A DNA stretch of 64,000 nucleotides. Source: Pseudomonas cannabina. Its GTDB lineage: Bacteria; Pseudomonadota; Gammaproteobacteria; Pseudomonadales; Pseudomonadaceae. Position 1 is the first letter of the stretch. Each line of letters begins with the position of its first letter. A model generated the notes under the pieces. That model had not been told where the DNA came from. It did no database searches and saw only the letters and a list, made by a program, of their open reading frames with translations. The translations under genes were made by a program, and so were the position numbers. Positions 29,007-36,810 of this stretch are shown piece by piece. The stretch lies in contig NZ_FNKU01000001.1 of assembly GCF_900100365.1 (NCBI RefSeq), forward strand, positions 3,162,001-3,226,000. The letters are read 5' to 3'.

Positions 29007-30623
29007 ATGAATACGATCAACAGAAACGTTTACCCCGTTTCAGGACTCTCGACACAGAGCGTCAATCCAGAGACCGATGGAATCCAGCCACCGGACGTGA
29101 AGTCGGGCCACAACAGCCAACTGATCGACTTCAGCTCGCCACATCAGGTAAACGGTCTGCAATCATCGCTGTCCCTGTCTGGCTCGCGGCCGCAGGTACC
29201 AGCCACGAGCGCGGCTTCAGACGCATCCGAAAACCCTGTCGAATTGCTGCTGAACAAACTGGTAGAGGCTATTCGCAACATCCTCAAAGACCTGCTTTCT
29301 CTTTTCAAAGGCGATCAGCAGCAGGATCAGGCACCGCCCCCTTCACAGACTCAACGCGAGCAGGCACCGAGCTTCTCTCAACTGTCGCAGACGCCTTCAT
29401 CCGCCTCACCTTCGTCGCCGTCGGCGGCCCCGGCCCCAACACCAACACCAACACCAACAGAAAAACCTTTTGTAGTACAGAACGATCATCCGGCAGACAA
29501 GCCTGTCACGGTACAGAAAAATACTGCACCGACGCCGCCTGACCCTGTGCAGACTCAAGATAAAACGTCAGTGACTGCGCCGCCCAAACCTGTCGCCGTC
29601 ACACCGGCCGCGCAACCCAGGGCCACGACGCCCGTCACCGAAAAACCTGACACCGAAGAAAAAGTGGCAAAACCTGCACCGCGCGCCGCTCACGGCCAAG
29701 GAGCGGACATGTCCGGCATGATCGGCTTCGCCAAGGAGGCCAACACCACCGGGGGCAACAACGGCGAAGTGGTCACTGTGAACACGGTTGCCGACCTCAA
29801 GAAGTACATGGAGGACGACACAGCCCGCACCGTCAAACTGGGGGCCAATCTGTCTGCCGACAGTAAAGTGTCGATAAACTTCGGGGCCAACAAAACCTTG
29901 CTGGGTACCGATAAGGGCAACAGCCTGCACAACATTTATCTGGCCAGCGGCAAAACTGCCAGCAACGACATTTTCCAGACCCTGAACTTCACCCACGACA
30001 GCCGTTACCGTGAAAACGGTGACATGCAGATGTTCATCAGCAGCGGCCAGAAATACTGGATCGACCACATCACCGCTACTGGCACCAAGGATCAGAACCC
30101 TAAAGGTCTGGATAAACTGCTCTACGTGGGCGGCAAGGCCGATAACGTCAGCCTGACCAATTCGAGATTCCAGAACAATGAGTATGGTGTGATTCTCGGT
30201 CAGCCGGACGACTCGGAAAAAGCCAAGGCCGAGTACAAGGGTTACCCGCGAATGACCATCGCCAACAACGTGTTCAGCGACCTTGATGTTCGGGCACCTG
30301 GCCTGATGCGTCATGGGCAATTTGATGTGTTCAACAACTCTATCAACGACTTCCACCTCGGCTTCACCGCGACAGGGGATGCGACCATCCTGTCGCAGGC
30401 CAACTATTTCGCGAAAGGTGTCGATGTTTCCAACAAGGCCAGTAATAGCGGCGTGCTGGATGACTATGGCGATGCGCACTTCAAGGACATCGGCAGCAAT
30501 GTCAGCTTCACCCAGAAATCACCTGTGACCGCCTGGACACCGAGCTACAACCGCGACATCAAGACAGCAGAAGCAGCGAGAGCCTATGACCTGGCCAATG
30601 CAGGCGCCGAAGCCGTAAGGTGA
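29007..30623 (+). CDS. hopAK1: Type III-secreted harpin / pectate-lyase-like effector HopAK1
   Basis: 538 residues. The first 75 residues are rich in Ser, Asn, Gln and Pro, as in type III-secreted proteins, and lack cysteine. A short amphipathic helix (PVELLLNKLVEAIRNILKDL) recalls harpins. Residues 100-230 form a Pro/Ser/Thr/Gln linker including PTPTPTPT. From about 235 to the end is a pectate-lyase beta-helix (GMIGFAKEANTTGGNNGEVV, TLLGTDKGNSL, WIDHITATG, NSRFQNNEYG), like HrpW and HopAK1. Harpin helpers act in the apoplast to aid translocation of other effectors. The hrp box upstream supports HrpL control. The gene is a single insertion into an otherwise core region, bracketed by MITEs. 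Confidence 0.9.
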   Translation: MNTINRNVYPVSGLSTQSVNPETDGIQPPDVKSGHNSQLIDFSSPHQVNGLQSSLSLSGSRPQVPATSAASDASENPVELLLNKLVEAIRNILKDLLSLFKGDQQQDQAPPPSQTQREQAPSFSQLSQTPSSASPSSPSAAPAPTPTPTPTEKPFVVQNDHPADKPVTVQKNTAPTPPDPVQTQDKTSVTAPPKPVAVTPAAQPRATTPVTEKPDTEEKVAKPAPRAAHGQGADMSGMIGFAKEANTTGGNNGEVVTVNTVADLKKYMEDDTARTVKLGANLSADSKVSINFGANKTLLGTDKGNSLHNIYLASGKTASNDIFQTLNFTHDSRYRENGDMQMFISSGQKYWIDHITATGTKDQNPKGLDKLLYVGGKADNVSLTNSRFQNNEYGVILGQPDDSEKAKAEYKGYPRMTIANNVFSDLDVRAPGLMRHGQFDVFNNSINDFHLGFTATGDATILSQANYFAKGVDVSNKASNSGVLDDYGDAHFKDIGSNVSFTQKSPVTAWTPSYNRDIKTAEAARAYDLANAGAEAVR

Positions 30624-30662
30624 CATCGCCCGGGAAGCAACGGCGCAACCGGTACACAGACG

Positions 30663-30688
30663 AAAAAAAGGGCGACCGAAGTCGCCCC
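30663..30688 (-). terminator. Rho-independent terminator, leftward
   Basis: GGGCGAC-CGAA-GTCGCCC with seven A on its left side, which is a T-run for leftward transcripts. It would end transcription of the small gene at 30853-31008 and also lies just downstream of hopAK1. Confidence 0.75.
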
Positions 30689-30852
30689 AAATGCCTTGCG
30701 TGCTCATTGCCTGAGCGTGCGGATGTGGCCGCCGACGCTGTAATCGATGGATGGAGAGTAAACGAGGGTGTGCTGAGGCGAGTTGATCCAGATCAGCCAT
30801 TCGTCTACGCAGCGCGTAGCGAGCCGATCAGGAAGCTGTAGCAGAGGTTGAA

Positions 30853-31008
30853 TCAGCGCTTCTTGGGCTTTTTCCCGGACTTTTTCTTGCCTAACGGCAT
30901 CGCCTGCTCGAAGGCGTTGCGCACTTCATTGAGACGTTTTTCGTTCAGATCGTGGACGCGCCTGGCACGTTCGGCGCTCAAGTCGATCAGTTTTTCGTCG
31001 TCGCTCAT
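30853..31008 (-). CDS. Small basic-tailed conserved protein
   Basis: 51 residues from ATG 31008 (MSDDEKLIDLSAERARRVHD). It has an acidic start, a predicted helix (LNEKRLNEVRNAFEQA) and a lysine-rich tail (GKKKSGKKPKKR) that suggests nucleic-acid or ribosome contact. A start 12 codons upstream is possible. It lies in the remembered core order between phaJ1 and rapA. A leftward terminator at 30663 supports it as a real gene. Function unknown. Confidence 0.6.
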   Translation of the reverse strand: MSDDEKLIDLSAERARRVHDLNEKRLNEVRNAFEQAMPLGKKKSGKKPKKR

Positions 31009-31098
31009 GGCTTGCGGTTCTCGAACACGGGAAATCAAACCCAAAAATGCTCAATCGCAGCGGCCATGACCAGCGCAAAAACCGGGGAAAACCTGCTG

Positions 31099-31443
31099 TC
31101 AGATCTGAATATCGACCCAGAGGCCCTGACGCGGCTCGTCATCGATGAGCGGTACGACCGGAACCGTGTTGTCGGCATTCAACGAATGTCCGGGAACCAC
31201 CAGCCCCTGATACTCCTCGGCCTCTTCAGAACCACGACCGTGCTGACCGTGCTGCTGTTGACGCTGCTGCTCTTCACGCAATAGCAATGCGCTGCGTTCA
31301 GAATCTTCATTGTGCAAGTCGATGGAGGTCTCGTTGGAGCTCTCCTGTACCGGCGCAACAGGCGGGATGTCCGGCACGCGTCTGGCCGGGTCGGTCTGTG
31401 ATGTCAAGGGCACCACACTTAACGGAAGCATAGGTTGCAGCAT
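31099..31443 (-). CDS. Hypothetical protein, conserved near rapA
   Basis: 114 residues from ATG 31443 (MLQPMLPLSVVPLTSQTDPA), preceded by AAGAGGAG at ideal spacing; an upstream start at 31479 would lack such a site. No signal peptide or membrane segment is clear. The middle is charged and Gln-rich (LLLREEQQRQQQHGQHGRG), likely helical, and the end is PLIDDEPRQGLWVDIQI. I recognise it only as a Pseudomonas hypothetical; some relatives carry an unreliable aspartate-semialdehyde dehydrogenase label. It is divergent from rapA, with the second MITE between them. Confidence 0.7.
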   Translation of the reverse strand: MLQPMLPLSVVPLTSQTDPARRVPDIPPVAPVQESSNETSIDLHNEDSERSALLLREEQQRQQQHGQHGRGSEEAEEYQGLVVPGHSLNADNTVPVVPLIDDEPRQGLWVDIQI

Positions 31444-31542
31444 GGTTGTTCTCCTCTTACCGGGGTGTCGGCCGTGCACAAGGCAACTTGAACCGATATG
31501 AAAGGGTTGCGGTAATTTATAAGGATTTTTTGACTGCCTTTA

Positions 31543-31643
31543 GGGAGACGCTGATTTATTCTAAAACCCAGCTGTTGCCCCCAGATAAATCAAGGCCTCC
31601 AGAGCGTTGCAGGGACGAAAAATCGAATAAATCAGCGCCTCCT
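31543..31643 (-). mobile_element. 101-bp MITE, copy 2 (inverted orientation)
   Basis: The same 101-bp element as at 28191-28291 but in the opposite orientation, with inverted ends of the CGCTGATTTATTC type and TA on each side (31541-31542 and 31644-31645). It lies in the gap upstream of rapA. Together the two copies bracket about 3.25 kb containing phaJ1, hopAK1 and two small genes. Confidence 0.85.
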
Positions 31644-31777
31644 TAGTGAAATAAGTGTCATGGAACTGAATATTCAGTGCGCAGCAGGCGCTTTGGCAGG
31701 GTTTTTTCACGCCACCTTTGGTCTTCGGTGCGCGTTCCGTTAACATAGTCAGCTTTTTCAAGCGGGAGACAGGCAGC

Positions 31778-34624
31778 ATGGCGCAGCAGTATCAACCGGG
31801 GCAACGCTGGATTAGCGACAGCGAAGCCGAGCTGGGTTTGGGCACCGTTCTGGCACAGGACGGCCGCTTGTTGACCGTGCTCTATCCGGCCACTGGCGAA
31901 ACGCGTCAGTACGCACTGCGGAATGCTCCGCTGACCCGCGTACGCTTCTCTCCGGGCGATGTGATCACACACTTCGAAAACTGGAAGATGACCGTTCGCG
32001 AAGTCGATGATGTCGACGGCCTGCTGGTCTATCACGGCCTGAACGCACAGAACGAAGTGGTTACGCTGCCGGAAACCCAACTGTCGAACTTCATCCAGTT
32101 CCGTTTGGCGACCGATCGCCTGTTCGCCGGTCAGATCGACCAGTTGTCATGGTTCTCGCTGCGCTACAACACGCTCGAACACACCAGCCGTCAATTGCAG
32201 TCCTCTCTCTGGGGCCTGGGCGGCGTGCGGGCGCAGCCTATCGCGCACCAACTGCACATTGCCCGCGAAGTCGCCGACCGCATCGCGCCGCGTGTTCTGC
32301 TGGCTGACGAAGTAGGCCTGGGCAAGACCATCGAAGCCGGCCTGGTGATTCACCGCCAACTGCTCTCGGGGCGCGCCAACCGCGTGCTGATTCTGGTCCC
32401 GGAAAACCTTCAGCATCAGTGGCTGGTAGAGATGCGCCGCCGCTTCAATCTGCAGGTTGCACTGTTTGATGCCGAGCGCTTCATGGAAAGCGATGCCGGC
32501 AACCCGTTCGAAGACACCCAGCTCGCGCTGGTCGCTCTGGAGTGGCTGGTCGAAGACGAAAAAGCCCAGGACGCGCTGTTTGCAGCGGGCTGGGATCTGA
32601 TGGTGGTCGACGAAGCGCACCACCTGGTCTGGCACGAAGACAAGGCCAGCCGCGAGTATTCGCTGGTCGAGCAACTGGCTGAAGTCATTCCCGGCGTCCT
32701 GCTACTGACCGCAACTCCGGAACAACTGGGCCAGGACAGCCACTTCGCGCGTCTGCGCCTGCTCGACCCGAACCGTTTCCACGACCTGAAAGCCTTCCGT
32801 GCTGAAAGCGACAACTATCGCCCGGTGGCCAAGGCCGTTCAGGAACTGCTCGACAAGGGCAAGCTGTCTCCGGAAGCACAGGCCACCATCCATGGTTTCC
32901 TCGGTGCTGAAGGCGATACGCTGCTGGCGGCAGTCAATGCCGGTGACGACGAAGCCAAGGCGCGGCTGATTCGCGAGCTGCTGGACCGTCACGGCACCGG
33001 CCGCGTGCTGTTCCGTAACACCCGCGCCGCCGTGCAGGGTTTCCCGGAGCGCAAGCTGCACGAATACCCGCTGCCCTGCCCGGTTGAATACCTCGAGCTG
33101 CCGGTTGGCGAGCATGCCGATCTTTACCCTGAGGTAAGCTTCCAGGCGCATTCGGACGTCAGCGAAGAAGAACGCTGGTGGCGCTTCGACCCACGCGTCG
33201 ACTGGCTGATCGATACCCTCAAGATGCTCAAGCGCGTCAAAGTGCTGGTCATCTGCGCCCACGCCGAAACCGCCATGGACCTCGAAGACGCCCTGCGCGT
33301 GCGCTCCGGCATCCCGGCCACGGTCTTCCACGAAGGCATGAACATTCTCGAGCGCGACCGGGCTGCAGCCTACTTCGCAGACGAAGAGTTCGGCGCTCAG
33401 GTGCTGATCTGTTCGGAAATCGGCAGTGAAGGCCGCAACTTCCAGTTCTCTCACCACCTGGTTCTGTTCGATCTGCCGTCGCACCCGGATTTGCTGGAGC
33501 AGCGTATCGGCCGTCTGGACCGGATCGGCCAGAAGCACACCATCGAACTGCATGTACCGTTCCTGGAAACCAGCCCGCAGGCGCGCCTGTTCCAGTGGTA
33601 TCACGAAGCGCTCAATGCCTTCCTCAATACCTGCCCGACCGGCAACGCCTTGCAGCATCAGTTCGGCCCACGCCTGCTGCCACTGCTGGAAAGCGGTGAC
33701 GATGACGAGTGGCAAAGCCTGATCAACGACGCCCGCGCCGAGCGCGAGCGTCTGGAAAGCGAGCTGCACACCGGCCGCGACCGTCTGCTGGAACTCAACT
33801 CGGGCGGTGCCGGCGAGGGCGAGGCGCTGGTCGAAGCGATTCTGGATCAGGACGACCAGTTCAGTCTGCCGATCTACATGGAAACCCTGTTCGACGCGTT
33901 TGGCATCGACAGCGAAGACCACTCGGAAAACGCGCTGATCCTCAAACCGAGCGAGAAGATGCTCGACGCCAGCTTCCCGCTGGGCGACGACGAAGGCGTG
34001 ACCATCACCTACGATCGCAACCAGGCGCTGTCTCGCGAAGACATGCAGTTCATCACCTGGGAGCATCCGATGGTTCAGGGCGGCATGGATCTGGTGCTGT
34101 CCGGCTCGATGGGCAACACCGCCGTGGCGCTGATCAAGAACAAGGCGCTCAAGCCCGGCACTGTGCTGCTGGAGCTGATTTATGTCAGTGAGGTGGTCGC
34201 GCCGCGTTCGTTGCAGTTGGGCCGCTACCTGCCGCCTGCCGCCTTGCGCTGCCTGCTCGATCCAAACGGCAATGATCTGTCGGGCCGCGTGTCGTTCAAC
34301 ACGCTGAACGATCAGCTCGAAAGCGTGCCGCGCGCGAGTGCCAACAAGTTTATCCAGGCGCAACGTGATCTGCTGACGCCGAGGATCAACGCGGGCGAGG
34401 AGAAGATCGCGCCGAAGCACGCTGAACGCGTGGCCGAAGCGCAGCGTCGTCTGGCAGCCGATACCGAAGAGGAGCTGGCGCGTCTGACTGCGCTGCAAGC
34501 GGTCAACCCGACTGTGCGTGACAGTGAACTGGTCGCCTTGCGCACTCAGCGTGAGCAAGGTCTGGCGATGCTGGAAAAAGCGGTGCTGCGTCTGGAGGCG
34601 ATTCGGGTGCTGGTCGCGGGTTGA
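31778..34624 (+). CDS. rapA: RNA polymerase-associated SWI2/SNF2 ATPase RapA
   Basis: 948 residues from ATG 31778 ([14 protein letters not shown]), preceded by CGGGAG; a start 20 codons upstream is less likely. The N-terminal tandem Tudor-like domains precede the helicase core: motif [14 protein letters not shown], motif II DEAH in [10 protein letters not shown], motif [15 protein letters not shown]. RapA (HepA) binds RNA polymerase and recycles stalled complexes after transcription. Its length matches other Pseudomonas RapA proteins. The MITE lies about 135 bp before the start and so may sit in or near the promoter. Confidence 0.95.
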   Translation: MAQQYQPGQRWISDSEAELGLGTVLAQDGRLLTVLYPATGETRQYALRNAPLTRVRFSPGDVITHFENWKMTVREVDDVDGLLVYHGLNAQNEVVTLPETQLSNFIQFRLATDRLFAGQIDQLSWFSLRYNTLEHTSRQLQSSLWGLGGVRAQPIAHQLHIAREVADRIAPRVLLADEVGLGKTIEAGLVIHRQLLSGRANRVLILVPENLQHQWLVEMRRRFNLQVALFDAERFMESDAGNPFEDTQLALVALEWLVEDEKAQDALFAAGWDLMVVDEAHHLVWHEDKASREYSLVEQLAEVIPGVLLLTATPEQLGQDSHFARLRLLDPNRFHDLKAFRAESDNYRPVAKAVQELLDKGKLSPEAQATIHGFLGAEGDTLLAAVNAGDDEAKARLIRELLDRHGTGRVLFRNTRAAVQGFPERKLHEYPLPCPVEYLELPVGEHADLYPEVSFQAHSDVSEEERWWRFDPRVDWLIDTLKMLKRVKVLVICAHAETAMDLEDALRVRSGIPATVFHEGMNILERDRAAAYFADEEFGAQVLICSEIGSEGRNFQFSHHLVLFDLPSHPDLLEQRIGRLDRIGQKHTIELHVPFLETSPQARLFQWYHEALNAFLNTCPTGNALQHQFGPRLLPLLESGDDDEWQSLINDARAERERLESELHTGRDRLLELNSGGAGEGEALVEAILDQDDQFSLPIYMETLFDAFGIDSEDHSENALILKPSEKMLDASFPLGDDEGVTITYDRNQALSREDMQFITWEHPMVQGGMDLVLSGSMGNTAVALIKNKALKPGTVLLELIYVSEVVAPRSLQLGRYLPPAALRCLLDPNGNDLSGRVSFNTLNDQLESVPRASANKFIQAQRDLLTPRINAGEEKIAPKHAERVAEAQRRLAADTEEELARLTALQAVNPTVRDSELVALRTQREQGLAMLEKAVLRLEAIRVLVAG

Positions 34625-35202
34625 AACCACGCTGACTCTCGTCCCCACGCTCCGCGTGGGGATGCATTTCGTGACGCTCCGCGTCACACGGCGGTTCTGC
34701 GATGTCAGAGGGATGGAGGCTCGACTCAGGTCACCTTTTCGCCCCTCGGCGAGTGACTTTGAAGGATCAAAGTAACCAAAATCCTGGCTCCGTTTCCGGC
34801 CCGACTTCGTCGGGTTCCTTCGCCCTGTCACTGATCCGGGGGCCGCCGCAACGGGCCATCCATGGCCCAGAGTGTGTAAAAACGTCACGAGCGAAGGCAA
34901 GACAAGGCAAAAACAGGCGAAAAAGCGGAGTCTAGGTGTTCTAAATGAGCATTTTTCGCCTGTTTTTAACGCAGTATTGCAAAGCGCAGTAGTTTTTACA
35001 CAGTCTGGGCCCGTTGCGGCTTGCTCGGCGTCCTGCCTCGCATCCCCCGGATCAGCGCCAGAGCTCAGCCGTCACTTACGTCGCAATCTGCGTTGTCAGT
35101 GCCATCGCGATAAAGACAGCAGGTTTGACTATCGTGCGACGCTCTGCGTCGGCATGCCGTTCTGGACGCTCTGCGTCCGATCTTGCATCAGAGCAATCAC
35201 TG
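34625..35202. repeat. Structured intergenic repeat (copy 3) with short hairpins, interrupted by a palindromic element
   Basis: The 578 bp between convergent rapA and the MFS gene hold no gene. Short hairpins lie at 34643-34661 (CCCCACGCTCCGCGTGGGG), 34672-34686 (TGACGCTCCGCGTCA), 35137-35151 and 35164-35178. From about 34724 to 35103 runs a third, diverged copy of the larger repeat found in tandem at 47.5-48.2 kb. That copy is split at its central GGGCCATCCATGGCCC palindrome by a 138-bp element (34869-35006). The open frame through it (34702-34935) is a by-product of the repeat. Confidence 0.8.
34869..35006. mobile_element. 138-bp palindromic MITE-like element inside a repeat
   Basis: Ends are AGAGTGTGTAAAAAC and, reversed, AGACTGTGTAAAAAC. 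A second inner pair (AAAAACAGGCGAAAAA and its mate) makes the whole element a long imperfect hairpin. Comparison with the two uninterrupted repeat copies at 47.7 and 48.1 kb shows that it is an insertion; GGCCC on both sides may be a target duplication. It carries no gene. Confidence 0.75.
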
Positions 35203-36576
35203 TCAGGCCACCACACCCCCCTCCACCAAGTCTTCCGCCGGCTCTTCCGCCATCATCCGCGCTTTCATCCGTTCGGCATCCCGGCTGAAGCAGCGCGATG
35301 CCTGATACAGAAACAGCAAGGTCAGGAACAGTGCTGCCGGAATCAGGTACATGGCGTTGTGCAGGCCAATGGCTTTGAAGCTTTCGTTCATGACGTCGAT
35401 ACCCGCCACGGCCATGGCTGTATGGGCGAAGTGGTCGGACAGCAAGCCGACGACCACCGGTCCAAGCCCGCCGCCCAGCAGATAAAGCCCGGCAAAGAAC
35501 AGCGCCATAGCGGTTGCCCGCAGGCGTGGCTCGACCACGTCCTGGATCGCGGTGTAGACGCAGGTATAGAAGTTGTAGGCGAACAGCCAGCCCAGACTGA
35601 ACACGCCTACGAACACACCGATCTCGATTCGCCCCGCATGCAATGCATAACCTGTCGCCAGCGCGGCGACCAGCATGCTGAAGGTTGCAAACAGCAGCCT
35701 GCCGTTGGAGGAGCGCTGATGCAGTTTGTCGGCAATCCAGCCGCCGAGGGTCAGACCGATCAACCCGGTGACGCCGACGATGATCCCCGTAGCAATCGCA
35801 GCCTCTTGCAACGGCAGCAGAAAGTAGCGCTGCAGCATCGGCACCATGAATGAGTTGCAGGCATAAGTCGCGAAATTGAACGTCAGACCACCCAGCACCA
35901 GCCAGCGAAACGTGGGGATCGACAGCACACGGCGGATCGGCCTTTCGATCGTTGCCTGCGACATGCGCACGTTTTCAGCCGCACCGCGCTGCGGTTCCTT
36001 GATGAAGAAAATGAACAGCGCTAGCAACAGCCCAGGCAGCGCTGCGATGAAAAACGGCGCCCGCCAGCTGTCGAACGCCTTGACCATCGCACCAATCGTG
36101 AAGAATGCCAGCAGCAGGCCCAACGGCAGTCCCAGCATGAACAGGCCCATGGCTCGCGCGCGGCGATGAGCCGGAAACAGATCACCGATCAGCGAATTGG
36201 CAGCAGGCGCATAACTCGCCTCACCAATGCCAACCCCCATGCGCACCAGCAGGAACGCCCAGAAACTGCCCACCATGCCGTTGACCGCGGTCAGCCCGCT
36301 CCATACCGCCAGGCCACAGCCCATGAGCTTTTTCCGCGAGCCATTGTCGGCCATGCGCCCCAACGGCAGACCAGCGATGGCATAGACCAGCGTGAAGGCG
36401 GTGCCCAGCATGCCCAGCTGAAAATCACTCAGATGCCATTCGAGACGAATCGGTTCGACGATGATTGCCGGGATGGTGCGATCGAAAAAATTGAACAGGT
36501 TGGCGAGGAACAGCAGAAACAGAACCCGCCAGGCGTTGGCGGCCTGTGTGGCGTTTCCCGGCAAAGGCGTGGTCAT
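35203..36576 (-). CDS. Major facilitator superfamily transporter (Spinster-like)
   Basis: 457 residues with about 12 membrane helices. The MFS loop motif between helices 2 and 3 is GRMADNGSRKKLMGCG, and helix 1 has NLFNFFDRTIPAI, typical of the Spinster/hexuronate-like group of proton-linked transporters. VRMGVGIGEASYAPAANSLI is another hallmark of that group. The substrate is unknown. It converges with rapA across the repeat block and is divergent from the NbdA-like gene, with about 230 bp between the two starts. Confidence 0.88.
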   Translation of the reverse strand: MTTPLPGNATQAANAWRVLFLLFLANLFNFFDRTIPAIIVEPIRLEWHLSDFQLGMLGTAFTLVYAIAGLPLGRMADNGSRKKLMGCGLAVWSGLTAVNGMVGSFWAFLLVRMGVGIGEASYAPAANSLIGDLFPAHRRARAMGLFMLGLPLGLLLAFFTIGAMVKAFDSWRAPFFIAALPGLLLALFIFFIKEPQRGAAENVRMSQATIERPIRRVLSIPTFRWLVLGGLTFNFATYACNSFMVPMLQRYFLLPLQEAAIATGIIVGVTGLIGLTLGGWIADKLHQRSSNGRLLFATFSMLVAALATGYALHAGRIEIGVFVGVFSLGWLFAYNFYTCVYTAIQDVVEPRLRATAMALFFAGLYLLGGGLGPVVVGLLSDHFAHTAMAVAGIDVMNESFKAIGLHNAMYLIPAALFLTLLFLYQASRCFSRDAERMKARMMAEEPAEDLVEGGVVA

Positions 36577-36810
36577 GGCGGTTCCGTCCTGTTTTTGTCA
36601 TTCACCTCAATCTAGAAGCCCGCACGCCCGCTGTCTGTAAACATTCGTAAGTGTGAACCCGGGATGATGGCGCGACATAAGCACCGGCTATCACTTTGAT
36701 ACCAAAATGGCACCTCAGACATTGGCAGGTTGAAAACAGCCTCTATACTCACCTTAGATCGCCGGGTTTTCAGGCTCCGGCGCCCTGGTAGTGAATATAT
36801 AGGGCACGCT

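Noticed and set aside
31561..31779. 72-residue reverse frame across the MITE and the rapA upstream region
   Set aside because: Largely made of MITE sequence, no ribosome site.
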